Numbered from the stretch's first letter, positions 1 to 9,149 are shown. The stretch is DNA of 64,000 nt from Eubacterium sp. (GCA_024690665.1 JAILOU010000002.1:1-64000); one strand, 5' to 3'. Translations and numbers: made by a program. Notes: generated from the sequence alone by a model not told the origin.

Positions 1-207
1 AAAGTCATGTAAAAAAGACGGAAAATCGCCTCAAACCCGCATAAATACTGAGGTATAAATCGAACATTTTTATACCGATTTTTATACCTTTTGCTTACAA
101 AAATACGCAAAATTATGCCAATATATGCCATGTGATCAAGATTCAAACTCTACATAAAAACATCGGGAAAGCCCGTAAATACAGCATTTATAAGGATTTA
201 TAATACT

Positions 208-666
208 ATGCTAAAAATACTATTCATCTGCCACGGCAATATCTGCCGTTCTACTATGGCACAATTCGTGTTTCAGCATATGGTAAATGAAGCAGGTCTT
301 TCTGACCGCTTTTACATAGACTCGGCGGCAACCAGCCGGGAAGAGATTGGAAATGGCCCGCACCGGGGGACTGTTCAAAAGTGTAAGGAAGTCGGTGTGC
401 CGGTTTTGGCGCATCGGGCAAAGCAGGTAACACGAGCGGATTATGAGAAATATGATTTGCTGATTATCATGGATGAGGAGAATCGAAGAGGATTAAGACG
501 GATTATTTCGAAAGATCCACAAGGGAAAGTGCATAAGCTGATGGACTATGCGGGTGAAGATAAGAATGTGGCAGATCCGTGGTATACGGGAGATTTTGAG
601 GCAACATATCGGGATGTGAGCCGCGGGTGCGCAGCAATGTTAAAAAAATTACAAAAAGAAGGATAA
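208..666 (+). CDS. Low-molecular-weight protein-tyrosine phosphatase
   Basis: This is a 152-residue cytosolic phosphatase of the LMW-PTP/arsenate-reductase fold. The P-loop CX5R is at the N-terminus (C8-H-G-N-I-C13-R14-S15), and the general-acid DP motif is D123-P124-W-Y. The family removes phosphate from tyrosine or arginine residues of proteins; the substrate cannot be read from the sequence. An aagga box lies about 14 bases before the ATG. The gene stands alone, with a terminator just after its stop separating it from the cobalamin operon. The family is sure and the physiological role is open. Confidence 0.93.
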   Translation: MLKILFICHGNICRSTMAQFVFQHMVNEAGLSDRFYIDSAATSREEIGNGPHRGTVQKCKEVGVPVLAHRAKQVTRADYEKYDLLIIMDEENRRGLRRIISKDPQGKVHKLMDYAGEDKNVADPWYTGDFEATYRDVSRGCAAMLKKLQKEG

Positions 667-672
667 CAAGAG

Positions 673-702
673 GGCAGCCGGCAAAGTGCAAGGCTGCCTT
701 TT
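673..702 (+). terminator. Rho-independent terminator after the phosphatase gene
   Basis: A perfect 7-bp stem (GGCAGCC at 673-679, GGCTGCC at 692-698) with a 12-base loop is followed by four T residues. It starts seven bases after the stop codon, so the upstream gene is probably monocistronic. Confidence 0.75.
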
Positions 703-774
703 ATAACCGGATGAAAGGAAGGTATTTCGTGCGGTTATGATAGGACGCTTCAATTGTAAAAAAAATGCAAATAA

Positions 775-809
775 GGTAAAATAAAGAAAGTATTTTACCA
801 TGGTAAAAT
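775..809 (+). promoter_or_regulatory. Candidate operator: 18-bp perfect palindrome plus half-site before the cobalamin operon
   Basis: ATTTTACCATGGTAAAAT at 792-809 is a perfect palindrome ending 28 bases before cbiB. An extra direct half-site GGTAAAAT lies at 775-782. This looks like a dimeric repressor site with an auxiliary half-site. No B12-box or other cobalamin-riboswitch core could be seen in the 667-837 leader, so control may be by a protein. The cognate regulator is not in the window and the role is inferred. Confidence 0.45.
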
Positions 810-837
810 GTTATATTTTTACAAAAGGTTTTAAGAC

Positions 838-1833
838 ATGATTATAAGAATAATAACAAACTATTGGACATTTGTATCATTTAGTATCATAATCGGGTAT
901 TTTGCAGATCTGTTGATTGGAGACCCAAGGGGAATGTGGCATCCAATCTGCCTGATTGGACGGATAATATCAGGAACGGAGAAAGTGCTGCGTAAGATCT
1001 TTCCGAAGAAAAAGAGTGGAGAGATGGTTGGCGGCATTTTTTTAGTCATAATTGTATTAGTCGTAACGGGAGTGATTGCGACAGCGGTTTTATTTGCCGG
1101 CTTTTATGTGCACTGGATTTTGGGATTTTGTTTGGAATGCTATATGTGCTATGCCATATTTGCAACAAAATCACTTCGCGTAGAGAGTATGAAGGTGTTT
1201 GAAGCACTGCAGACAAAGGGGCTTGAAGAAGGCCGGTATGCGGTGTCGATGATTGTGGGACGAGATACGAAGACACTAAATGAAGAAGGCGTGATAAAGG
1301 CAACGGTGGAGACGATTGCCGAAAATACTTCTGATGGAGTGATTGCGCCAATGATTTACATGATTATCGGAGGACCGATATTAGGATTTTTGTATAAGGC
1401 AGTCAATACGATGGATTCCATGGTCGGATATAAAAACGAGAAGTATCTGTACTTTGGAAGAGCGGCGGCGAAGACGGATGACGCAATGAACTTTTTTCCG
1501 GCCAGACTAAGTGCGATGTTTATGCTTTGGGGAACAAAGATGGCGGGACTTGACAGAGCGCAGGCGTTTCGTATCTATGTGCGAGACCATGCGAATCATG
1601 CAAGTCCAAATTCGGCGCAGACAGAGTCTGTGATGGCAGGCGCGCTTGGCGTGCAGCTTGCAGGGGATGCCTGGTACTTTGGAAAGATGGTGCATAAGCC
1701 AACGATTGGTGATGCGTTAAGAAAGATAGAAAAGCTCGATATCTTACGGGCGAATAAACTGATGTATGCAGGAAGCGGACTTGCGATGATGGCGTTGTTT
1801 ATCGCGCGCTGGCTGATTACATTATTTTTGTAG
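838..1833 (+). CDS. cbiB: Adenosylcobinamide-phosphate synthase CbiB
   Basis: This is a 331-residue integral membrane enzyme. It attaches (R)-1-aminopropan-2-ol or its phosphate to adenosylcobyric acid, closing the aminopropanol arm of cobalamin. The family signature DLLIGDP...HP lies at residues 24-36. Several hydrophobic segments follow, with the conserved VNTMDSMVGYKN stretch near the middle. It is the first gene of a tightly packed cobalamin operon, and the next gene begins 11 bases after its stop. The substrate is made by the neighbouring CobD-like decarboxylase. The ATG has only a weak aaagg box upstream, so a slightly later start cannot be excluded. Confidence 0.95.
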   Translation: MIIRIITNYWTFVSFSIIIGYFADLLIGDPRGMWHPICLIGRIISGTEKVLRKIFPKKKSGEMVGGIFLVIIVLVVTGVIATAVLFAGFYVHWILGFCLECYMCYAIFATKSLRVESMKVFEALQTKGLEEGRYAVSMIVGRDTKTLNEEGVIKATVETIAENTSDGVIAPMIYMIIGGPILGFLYKAVNTMDSMVGYKNEKYLYFGRAAAKTDDAMNFFPARLSAMFMLWGTKMAGLDRAQAFRIYVRDHANHASPNSAQTESVMAGALGVQLAGDAWYFGKMVHKPTIGDALRKIEKLDILRANKLMYAGSGLAMMALFIARWLITLFL

Positions 1834-1844
1834 AAGGGGACAAT

Positions 1845-2888
1845 ATGTATATACACGGCGGAGATATTTACACAAACGAAGATATGCTTGATTTTTCCGC
1901 AAATATCAACTTTTGTGGCATGCCATCCTCTGTTCGGGAGGCAGCGATAAAGGGAGTTATGGAATCTGAGAACTATCCGCAACCACAGGCGCACAGATTA
2001 TGCGAGAGAATCGGAGAAACTTATCATCTGAATAAAGAGCGCGTGATTTGCGGAAATGGAGCTGCTGAGCTGCTATTTGCAATGGCGCATGCCATAAAAC
2101 CGAAAAGGGCACTGCTATATGAGCCGTCCTTTTTTGAATATGAACAATCGCTTAGCAGTTGTAATTGTGAGATTGAATTTTATGATTTGCCGATTGAGCA
2201 TAATTTTCAGATGCAAGAAGATTATCTTGAGCGGATAACAGATGATATCGACATGATTTTTTTGTGCAACCCGAATAATCCGACGGGAGCGCTTACAAGT
2301 AAGTCTATGCTGCTGCAGATTTTGGATAAATGTAAGGCGATGGATGTCTGGATGATTGTGGATGAATGTTTTTTAGACTTTGTGGCGGAGACGGAGAGTT
2401 ATTCTTTGATTGGCGAAGTGCTGAAGTATAAAAAGCTGGTAATCTTAAAAGCGTTTACGAAGACATTTGCAATGCCGGGGCTTCGGCTGGGATTTTTGCT
2501 AAGCGGAAGTGAGCAGCTTGTCGCAGAAATGAAAAAACAGCTGCAGCCATGGAATATTTCGCTTCCGGCAATGTATGCCGGGGAGGCGGCGCTTAGAGAG
2601 ACGGAGTATGTAGCATATTCTTCTAAGAAGATTGCACAGCAAAGAGAGTTTTTATGTGAGCAACTAAGTAATCTGGGGTTACAGGTATATGAGCCAAGTG
2701 CGAATTATATCTTTTTTAAAGGACCAAAGGGGCTTGCGTCAAAACTAAAAAAACATCATATCTTAATACGTGATTGTTCGAACTACCGGAATCTGACAGA
2801 TGGTTTTTACCGGATTGCGGTACGGACAAAGGGAGAAAATGAAAGACTCATAAGAGCGTTAAAGGAGATTATATGGCAAAAGCAATAA
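1845..2888 (+). CDS. cobD: Threonine-phosphate decarboxylase CobD-like, PLP-dependent
   Basis: This 347-residue fold-type I PLP enzyme of the histidinol-phosphate aminotransferase group contains the CNPNNPTG motif near residues 138-146. The Schiff-base lysine is K206 in AFTKTFAMPGLRLG. Homologues placed in B12 operons decarboxylate L-threonine-O-3-phosphate to aminopropanol phosphate, the linker used by CbiB. Aminotransferases of histidine synthesis share the fold, so the assignment rests on gene context: it sits between cbiB and cbiP and overlaps cbiP by 16 bases. A ggggac box precedes the ATG. Confidence 0.88.
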   Translation: MYIHGGDIYTNEDMLDFSANINFCGMPSSVREAAIKGVMESENYPQPQAHRLCERIGETYHLNKERVICGNGAAELLFAMAHAIKPKRALLYEPSFFEYEQSLSSCNCEIEFYDLPIEHNFQMQEDYLERITDDIDMIFLCNPNNPTGALTSKSMLLQILDKCKAMDVWMIVDECFLDFVAETESYSLIGEVLKYKKLVILKAFTKTFAMPGLRLGFLLSGSEQLVAEMKKQLQPWNISLPAMYAGEAALRETEYVAYSSKKIAQQREFLCEQLSNLGLQVYEPSANYIFFKGPKGLASKLKKHHILIRDCSNYRNLTDGFYRIAVRTKGENERLIRALKEIIWQKQ

Positions 2889-4393
2889 TGGTATTGGGGA
2901 CCATGTCAAATGCCGGAAAGAGTCTGATAGCGGCAGGGCTATGCAGAATCTTTCATCAAGACGGGTACAAAGTAGCACCGTTTAAATCTCAGAATATGGC
3001 ACTCAATTCCTACATAACAAAAGAAGGGCTTGAGATGGGAAGAGCACAGGTGGTGCAGGCACAGGCGGCCGGCGTAGAACCATCCGTGACAATGAATCCA
3101 ATCTTATTAAAGCCGACAAATGATACCGGATCGCAGGTAATTGTGAATGGCAAAGTGGTAGGCACCATGAATGCGCGTGATTACTATGCTAAGAAAAAAG
3201 AGTATGTACCTGCGATTATGCAAGCGTATCAAAAACTGGATGAAGAATATGACATTATCGTACTAGAAGGAGCCGGTTCACCGGCGGAGATTAATCTAAA
3301 AGATGATGATATCGTCAACATGGGGATGGCGAAGATGGCGAAAGCGCCGGTGATATTAGTTGGTGATATTGACAGGGGCGGTGTGTTTGCACAACTGTGC
3401 GGAACCATCATGCTGCTTGAAAAGGACGAACAGGACATCGTAAAGGGCCTTTTGATCAACAAGTTTCGAGGCGATAAGACGATTTTGGATCCCGGCATTG
3501 AGATGCTCGAAAACATCTGCCATAAGAAGGTAGTCGGCGTTGCACCTTATATGCATGTGGACATCGAAGAAGAAGATTCTCTAAGTGATCGACTTACAAA
3601 GACGCAGTACGATGAAAAAGCCATGATTGATATTGCCGTGATTCGTCTTCCGAGAATATCGAATTATACGGATCTGCAGGTGTTTGAAGGAATGGCGGGA
3701 ATCGGCGTCCGATATGTGACAATGCCACATCAGCTGGGGAATCCGGACATTATCATATTGCCCGGAACAAAAAATACGATGGGCGATATGAAATGGCTTC
3801 GTGAAAGCGGCATGGAAACGGTGATTGTCAGGGCACATGCCGGTGGAACCACCATCTATGGAATCTGTGGCGGATACCAGATGCTTGGAGAAGAATTGCA
3901 CGATCCGTATGGTGTGGAAGATGGCGGTGATCTAAGAGGTCTTGGACTTTTGCCGGCGAAGACGACATTTACCAAAGAAAAGGTCAGAACCAGGGTGCAT
4001 GGAACCTTTCAGGAATTGGAAGGAGACCTTACAATGCTTAGCGGGGTGACGCTCGAAGGGTATGAGATACATATGGGAGAGACGGTTTGCACCGATGAGA
4101 AGAAGGCGCGGCCACTCGTTCAGATTACGGATGAAGTAACCGGTCATACAGTTTATGATGGTATGGCGACACAAAATGTATATGGAAGTTATGTGCATGG
4201 AATCTTTGATGAAGGGGATGTCGCAACCGCAATGGTGAAGGCTGTTGCCGCTAAGAAGGGCATTCGGGCGGATGACATTACGGGAGTCGATCCTCACGTG
4301 TATAAAGAGCAGCAGTTTGATCTGCTGGCGGAGCAACTACGAAAACACATAGACATGGATGAGATATATAGGATTTTAAATGATGGAATTTGA
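2873..4393 (+). CDS. cbiP: Cobyric acid synthase CbiP
   Basis: This is a 506-residue glutamine-dependent amidotransferase that amidates the b, d, e and g carboxylates of adenosylcobyrinic acid a,c-diamide. The N-terminal dethiobiotin-synthetase-like ATPase domain starts with GTMSNAGKSLIAAGL. The C-terminal class I glutaminase-like domain carries the nucleophile C332 in YGICGGYQM and a catalytic His near H442 in YVHGIFDEGD. Translation starts inside the previous gene behind a GGAG box, suggesting coupling. Length is normal for the family. The preceding enzyme CbiA is not in this window. Confidence 0.97.
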   Translation: MAKAIMVLGTMSNAGKSLIAAGLCRIFHQDGYKVAPFKSQNMALNSYITKEGLEMGRAQVVQAQAAGVEPSVTMNPILLKPTNDTGSQVIVNGKVVGTMNARDYYAKKKEYVPAIMQAYQKLDEEYDIIVLEGAGSPAEINLKDDDIVNMGMAKMAKAPVILVGDIDRGGVFAQLCGTIMLLEKDEQDIVKGLLINKFRGDKTILDPGIEMLENICHKKVVGVAPYMHVDIEEEDSLSDRLTKTQYDEKAMIDIAVIRLPRISNYTDLQVFEGMAGIGVRYVTMPHQLGNPDIIILPGTKNTMGDMKWLRESGMETVIVRAHAGGTTIYGICGGYQMLGEELHDPYGVEDGGDLRGLGLLPAKTTFTKEKVRTRVHGTFQELEGDLTMLSGVTLEGYEIHMGETVCTDEKKARPLVQITDEVTGHTVYDGMATQNVYGSYVHGIFDEGDVATAMVKAVAAKKGIRADDITGVDPHVYKEQQFDLLAEQLRKHIDMDEIYRILNDGI

Positions 4394-5027
4394 GCATGTA
4401 AAACCGGCGGATATTGAACGAAGAAGTTTTGAGATTATCACGCAGGAATTAAAGGATAACGAAATAGAGATTGAAGAGCGCTACGCACCGATTATTAAGC
4501 GGGCGATTCACACCAGTGCGGATTTTGATTATGCGGACAATCTGGTGTTTTCAGAAGGGGTTTTAGAGCAGGCGATTGCAGCCTTAAAAAGCGGTGCAAC
4601 GATTGTGACAGATACGAAGATGGCGTGGTCCGGCATTAATAAAAAAGTAGTGCAAAAATTAGGCGGCAAGGTAGAATGCTTTGTTGCGGATGAAGAAGTG
4701 GCAAGTGCTGCAAAGGAACATGGCACGACAAGATCGGTTGCGGCGGTTGATAAAGCGTTTCGGGATTATGACAATCTGATTTATGTTGTTGGAAATGCAC
4801 CGACGGCGCTGATTCGAATTCGTGAAATCATGGATGAGACCGGGAAAAAGCCGGCACTGGTGGTAGGCGTCCCGGTTGGATTTGTCAACGTTGTGCCATC
4901 GAAAGAACTGATTATTAACAGCGATGTGCCACACATTGTGGCAAGAGGCAGAAAGGGCGGAAGCAATGTTGCGGCCGCAATCATGAATGCACTGCTGTAT
5001 ATGATTGATGAAACAAGGGGAATGTAA
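4380..5027 (+). CDS. cbiC: Cobalt-precorrin-8 methylmutase CbiC
   Basis: This 215-residue enzyme moves the C11 methyl group to C12, giving cobyrinate. The conserved histidine expected to drive the migration is H43 in RAIHTSADFDYADNL, and the SGATIVTDTKMAWSGI block follows. The ATG overlaps the end of cbiP by 14 bases; an ATGATG pair leaves a one-codon ambiguity in the start. It belongs with the corrin-ring enzymes CbiL, CbiF, CbiH and CbiJET downstream. Confidence 0.96.
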   Translation: MMEFEHVKPADIERRSFEIITQELKDNEIEIEERYAPIIKRAIHTSADFDYADNLVFSEGVLEQAIAALKSGATIVTDTKMAWSGINKKVVQKLGGKVECFVADEEVASAAKEHGTTRSVAAVDKAFRDYDNLIYVVGNAPTALIRIREIMDETGKKPALVVGVPVGFVNVVPSKELIINSDVPHIVARGRKGGSNVAAAIMNALLYMIDETRGM

Positions 5028-5052
5028 AAATAGTATTAGCCAGGAGGTAGGT

Positions 5053-6597
5053 ATGTACAAATTAAACGTGTATCAAAAAGGGAATGTAATAAAAGAAGCA
5101 ACAATTCAGGAAGGCGAGTCAATCTTGGATGCGTTTCAAAATCAGGGGATTTATATTTCGGCGGCATGTGGCGGAACAGGTAAATGTGGCAAGTGCGGCG
5201 TTAAAATCTTAAAGGGAGATATCCCGGTGCAAGAAGCGGATCGTAGGTTCTTTAGTGAAGAAGAGATAAAAGAAGGAATGAGACTATCCTGTCTTGCCAA
5301 GGCAATCGGTGATCTTGAAGTTGAGATTGTAACGGATACGGAAGAGGAATTTGAAATTATCGCAGAAGGCGGACAAGCGGGCGTAGAAGGCGATATGGGA
5401 ATTGCAATTGATATCGGAACGACTACGATTGCGGTCAGCTTAGTGCGTATGTCAGATTATCAGGTGGTAGACACGGTCGCAACCGTCAATCATCAAAGAA
5501 GTTTCGGAGGAGATGTCATCTCGCGTATTCAGGCAGCTAATGAAGGTGACTTAGAGAATCTGTCTAAGGCAGTTCGTAAAGACCTGTATGAAAGCATTGT
5601 GAAGGTATGTGAAAAGCATGCTTGCCCGGTAAAAGAATTAAAACTGATTACGATTGCGGGCAATACTACCATGGGACATCTGCTGATGGGATTTTCATGC
5701 GAAACCCTTGGCGTGTCGCCATTTACCCCGGTAGACATTTCTGCAATTGAAACAGATGCTGTGGAAATGTTTGGAGCATTTGGTATGACAGAGCCGGTTT
5801 CGATAAAACTGGTGCCGGGAATTACCACCTACGTCGGAGCGGATATTGTGGCCGGCATGCTTGAGACCGGATTTGATCAAAAGCAAGAAGTCAGTGTGCT
5901 CATCGACCTTGGTACGAATGGGGAGATGGGAATCGGAAATAAAGACAAGATTATGGTGACATCTACGGCTGCAGGACCTGCATTTGAAGGCGGTAATATC
6001 TCTTGCGGCGTAGGTGGAATTCCGGGAGCAATCTCCGGTGTTACCATCGATGGAGAGCAGGTATCGGTTACTACAATCGGTGATGCCAAGCCACTTGGAA
6101 TCTGCGGAACCGGTGTTGTTGAGACCGTTTATGAACTGGTGAAAGAAGAGCTTGTGGATGAAGCAGGCGGCCTCGAAGAAGATTACTTTGACGATGGATT
6201 TAAACTGGCAGATGATAAGGATGGCAATCCAATTACTTTTACACAAAAGGACGTAAGAGAGATTCAGCTTGCCAAGTCGGCAATCAGGGCAGGTATGGAG
6301 ACTTTGATTAAGCGTTATGGCGTAGGATTTGATGAAATTTCCAAGGTCTATCTGGCAGGTGGATTTGGTTATAAGATGGATGTAGCGAAAGCGGTCGGAA
6401 TCGGGATGTTCCCGGAAGAGTTATTGCCGAAGATTGAAGCAATCGGAAATAGTTCCCTAAAGGGTGCGATTGACTATATGGATGAAAAGGACAATCAGGC
6501 GAGAGCGCAAAAGATTGTGGACCTTTCGGAAGAAATCTCCCTGGCTACCGATAAGACCTTTAATGATTTATATATGGAATATATGTATTTTGAATAA
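5053..6597 (+). CDS. RACE-type reductive activator of corrinoid proteins ([2Fe-2S] + ASKHA domain, DUF4445)
   Basis: This 514-residue protein has an N-terminal plant-type ferredoxin domain with cluster ligands C39, C45, C48 and C80. After a linker comes an ASKHA-type ATPase domain beginning at AIDIGTTTIAVSLV (about residue 116), with the family block DLGTNGEMGIGN near residue 285. Known relatives (RamA, the AcsV-type activators) spend ATP to reduce inactive Co(II) corrinoid proteins to Co(I). The start chosen has AGGAGG at 5042-5047; an upstream ATG in the same frame at 5005 lacks this. It lies within the B12 operon, yet no corrinoid methyltransferase is seen in the window, so its partner is unknown. 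Confidence 0.88.
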   Translation: MYKLNVYQKGNVIKEATIQEGESILDAFQNQGIYISAACGGTGKCGKCGVKILKGDIPVQEADRRFFSEEEIKEGMRLSCLAKAIGDLEVEIVTDTEEEFEIIAEGGQAGVEGDMGIAIDIGTTTIAVSLVRMSDYQVVDTVATVNHQRSFGGDVISRIQAANEGDLENLSKAVRKDLYESIVKVCEKHACPVKELKLITIAGNTTMGHLLMGFSCETLGVSPFTPVDISAIETDAVEMFGAFGMTEPVSIKLVPGITTYVGADIVAGMLETGFDQKQEVSVLIDLGTNGEMGIGNKDKIMVTSTAAGPAFEGGNISCGVGGIPGAISGVTIDGEQVSVTTIGDAKPLGICGTGVVETVYELVKEELVDEAGGLEEDYFDDGFKLADDKDGNPITFTQKDVREIQLAKSAIRAGMETLIKRYGVGFDEISKVYLAGGFGYKMDVAKAVGIGMFPEELLPKIEAIGNSSLKGAIDYMDEKDNQARAQKIVDLSEEISLATDKTFNDLYMEYMYFE

Positions 6598-6618
6598 ACT
6601 TATGGGAGGCAGAACAAC

Positions 6619-7320
6619 ATGCACGGATATGGAACTCTTTATGGAATAGGCGTTGGCCCGGGAGACCCGGAACTTATGACAATTAAGGCGCAGCGGATTA
6701 TCAGTGAAGCCCGCGTCATTGCGGTTCCCGGCGAAAAAAAGGAAGAGACGATGGCTTATCAGATTGCGAGTCAGGTGATAGAGCATCTTGATGAAAAGAA
6801 CTGTCTGGAACTTAAGGCACCTATGACGAAAGAGAAAAAAACACTGGATGCCGTTTATAGTGAGTCTGCTAGAGAAATTGGAACATATCTTAGAAAAGGA
6901 CTTGATGTTGCTTTTTTGACACTGGGAGATCCTACTGTTTACTCAACGTATATGTATCTTCATAAGAAGGTGCAAGAACTTGGATTTCCGGTACAGATTA
7001 TAAGCGGAGTGACTTCCTTTTGTGCAGCGGCCGCCAGGATGAATCTTTCACTGGCAGAGCAAAATCAGCAGATTCACATCTGTCCATCCTGCTACGATAT
7101 AAAAGAATGCCTGAAAGAGCCGGGAACAAAGATTCTTATGAAATCCGGCAGTAAGATTCAAGATGTGAAAAAGGAACTGATAGATTCGGCGCATGAAGTT
7201 GTGATGGTGGAAAAATGCGGATTAAAGGATGAGAAAATCTACCAAAGCGCAGAAGAAATTGATGATGATGCGGGATATTTTTCGCTGATTATTGCAAAGG
7301 AGAAAAAAACACATGGTTAA
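6619..7320 (+). CDS. cbiL: Cobalt-factor II C20-methyltransferase CbiL
   Basis: This is a 233-residue SAM-dependent tetrapyrrole methylase that methylates C20 of cobalt-factor II. It shows the class signature GIGVGPGDPELMTIKA near residues 8-23, the GDPTVYSTYMYL loop and the SGVTSFCAAAARM SAM-binding region. A gggagg box lies before the ATG. The end of the gene overlaps the start of cbiF by eight bases. The CbiL rather than CobI name is chosen because the cluster is of the cobalt-early anaerobic type. Confidence 0.94.
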   Translation: MHGYGTLYGIGVGPGDPELMTIKAQRIISEARVIAVPGEKKEETMAYQIASQVIEHLDEKNCLELKAPMTKEKKTLDAVYSESAREIGTYLRKGLDVAFLTLGDPTVYSTYMYLHKKVQELGFPVQIISGVTSFCAAAARMNLSLAEQNQQIHICPSCYDIKECLKEPGTKILMKSGSKIQDVKKELIDSAHEVVMVEKCGLKDEKIYQSAEEIDDDAGYFSLIIAKEKKTHG

Positions 7321-8086
7321 TTTTGTTGGAGCAGGTAGCGGAGCAGAAGATTTGATTACGGTCAGAGGTCAAAGACTGTTATCTGAGGCGGATGTAATTA
7401 TATACGCGGGAAGTCTTGTGAATCCTGCGCTACTGAATAATAAAAAAGAAAGCTGCGCTGTATATGACAGCGCAAAGCTGACGCTTGAAGAAGTGATTGA
7501 GATTATCAAAGAAGCTGAGGCGAAGGGGCAAAATACGGTAAGACTTCATACAGGAGACCCGTGTATCTATGGTGCAATCAGAGAACAGATGGATCTGTTA
7601 AATGAGCTTGGCATTGCATATGCATACTGCCCGGGAGTCAGTGCATTTTCCGGTGCGGCATCGGCACTTAAGATGGAATATACACTGCCAAATGTCAGCC
7701 AGAGCGTTATCATTACCAGAATGGCAGGAAGAACGCCGGTGCCGGACAGAGAAAGCATTGCTTCTTTTGCGCAGCATAAGGCAACCATGGTGGTGTTTTT
7801 AAGTACCGGACTGTTAGAAGAACTTAGCGAGGAACTTGTTAAGGGCGGCTATACGAAGGACACACCGGCGGCAATCGTCTACAAGGCAACCTGGCCGGAA
7901 GAAGAGACCCATATCTGTACAGTTGGGACTCTGGCACAGACAGCAAAACAGTATAACATTACAAAAACTGCGCTGATGGTTATTGGAGATGCCGTGGCGC
8001 AGGGGAATTATGAACGTTCAAAACTGTATGATCCGACATTTACAACGGAATACAGAAAGGCGTCTCATTCAGGAGAAGAGTCATGA
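7313..8086 (+). CDS. cbiF: Cobalt-precorrin-4 C11-methyltransferase CbiF
   Basis: This 257-residue tetrapyrrole methylase has the N-terminal motif VGAGSGAEDLITVRG, the LHTGDPCIYGAI loop and YCPGVSAFSGAASAL. The start at 7313 has an aaggag box eight bases upstream; an in-frame ATG at 7292 is less likely. It methylates C11 of cobalt-precorrin-4. The stop overlaps the ATG of cobT in an ATGA arrangement, consistent with translational coupling. Confidence 0.95.
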   Translation: MVNFVGAGSGAEDLITVRGQRLLSEADVIIYAGSLVNPALLNNKKESCAVYDSAKLTLEEVIEIIKEAEAKGQNTVRLHTGDPCIYGAIREQMDLLNELGIAYAYCPGVSAFSGAASALKMEYTLPNVSQSVIITRMAGRTPVPDRESIASFAQHKATMVVFLSTGLLEELSEELVKGGYTKDTPAAIVYKATWPEEETHICTVGTLAQTAKQYNITKTALMVIGDAVAQGNYERSKLYDPTFTTEYRKASHSGEES

Positions 8087-9135
8087 AAGAATTAGAAAGT
8101 ATTTCGTCTATTCAACCGGTCAATCGAGAAATCTATGACCGGGTGATGACGAATTTTGATGCGATGGGAAAACCCCTTCGCTCATTGGGAAAGATGGAGA
8201 CGATTTTGGCACAGATCGGAGCTGTGCAGCAAACTGATCGCATTGATATAACCAAAAAGGGTTTGATTATTATGTGCGCGGATAACGGTGTGGTCGAAGA
8301 AGGGGTAACCCAGACCGGCCAGGAAGTGACCGGAATTGTTGCGGAGAATTTTTTGGATGAAAAATCCTGCGTGGCGATTATGTGTAAAAAGTGCGGTGTA
8401 GGGTTGTATCCTATCGATATTGGAATGGCATTCGATACGCCGCGTGTCGAGAAGCGAAAGCAGATGCATGGAACGAAAAACTTTACAAAAGGACCTGCCA
8501 TGATGAGGCAGCAGGCGATTTACGCTATTACGCAGGGGATTGAGATGGTAGAGCGTCTTGCAAAGGAAGGCTATCGTCTGATTGCGACCGGAGAAATGGG
8601 GATCGGCAATACGACAACAAGCAGTGCTGTGACCGCGGTTCTTTTAGATGTGAAACCGGAGCAGGTGACAGGACGGGGAGCCGGGCTTTCTTCAGATGGA
8701 TTAAAGCGCAAGATTGCAGCGATTGAGCAGGGAATTCAAGTAAACTCTCCGGATAAAGAAGATGCAATTGACGTGTTAAGCAAGGTCGGAGGCCTTGATA
8801 TTGCAGGTCTTACAGGCGTGTTTTTGGGAGGCGCCATCTATCGGATTCCGGTGATGATTGACGGATTTATATCCGCTGTTGCAGCGCTGTGTGCACAGCG
8901 AATTCATCCTGACACCAAAGGTTACATGATTGCATCACACGTTTCGAAGGAACCGGCCATGAAGATGCTTTTAGAGGCGCTTGGAAAAGAAGCAATGCTG
9001 ACCATGGATATGTGTCTGGGAGAAGGAAGCGGCGCGGTATGTGCATTTCCAATATTGGATCTGGCAACAGAAATCTATTATAAAATGAGCAGTTTTGATG
9101 AAATTGGTGTGGATACATACGTGCCACTTGATTAA
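8083..9135 (+). CDS. cobT: Nicotinate-nucleotide:dimethylbenzimidazole phosphoribosyltransferase CobT
   Basis: This 350-residue enzyme makes alpha-ribazole phosphate from nicotinate mononucleotide and a lower-ligand base. The EMGIGNTTTSSAVTA block and the catalytic glutamate E314 in LGEGSGAV are both present. Its product feeds CobS downstream. No gene for making dimethylbenzimidazole or for attaching other bases is present here, so the lower ligand cannot be predicted. A four-base ATGA overlap couples it to cbiF. Confidence 0.97.
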   Translation: MKELESISSIQPVNREIYDRVMTNFDAMGKPLRSLGKMETILAQIGAVQQTDRIDITKKGLIIMCADNGVVEEGVTQTGQEVTGIVAENFLDEKSCVAIMCKKCGVGLYPIDIGMAFDTPRVEKRKQMHGTKNFTKGPAMMRQQAIYAITQGIEMVERLAKEGYRLIATGEMGIGNTTTSSAVTAVLLDVKPEQVTGRGAGLSSDGLKRKIAAIEQGIQVNSPDKEDAIDVLSKVGGLDIAGLTGVFLGGAIYRIPVMIDGFISAVAALCAQRIHPDTKGYMIASHVSKEPAMKMLLEALGKEAMLTMDMCLGEGSGAVCAFPILDLATEIYYKMSSFDEIGVDTYVPLD

Positions 9136-9149
9136 TGAGGTGAGGAACT

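Noticed and set aside
50..88. Repeated GGTATA/TATACC boxes upstream of the phosphatase gene
   Set aside because: The spacing is irregular and the region is simply AT-rich; no clear operator or promoter geometry could be fixed.
208..666. LMW phosphatase as the missing alpha-ribazole phosphatase of the cobalamin pathway
   Set aside because: It is next to the operon, but a terminator separates them, and the CX5R fold is specific to phosphoprotein-type substrates; CobC belongs to another family.
667..837. Possible cobalamin riboswitch in the cbiB leader
   Set aside because: I could not find a B12-box or the conserved multi-helix core; the leader is short and AT-rich. A covariance search would be decisive.
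5695..6246. Minus-strand open frame opposite the corrinoid activase
   Set aside because: It is Cys/His/Ser-rich low-likelihood protein sequence in antisense to a strongly conserved gene; a shadow frame.
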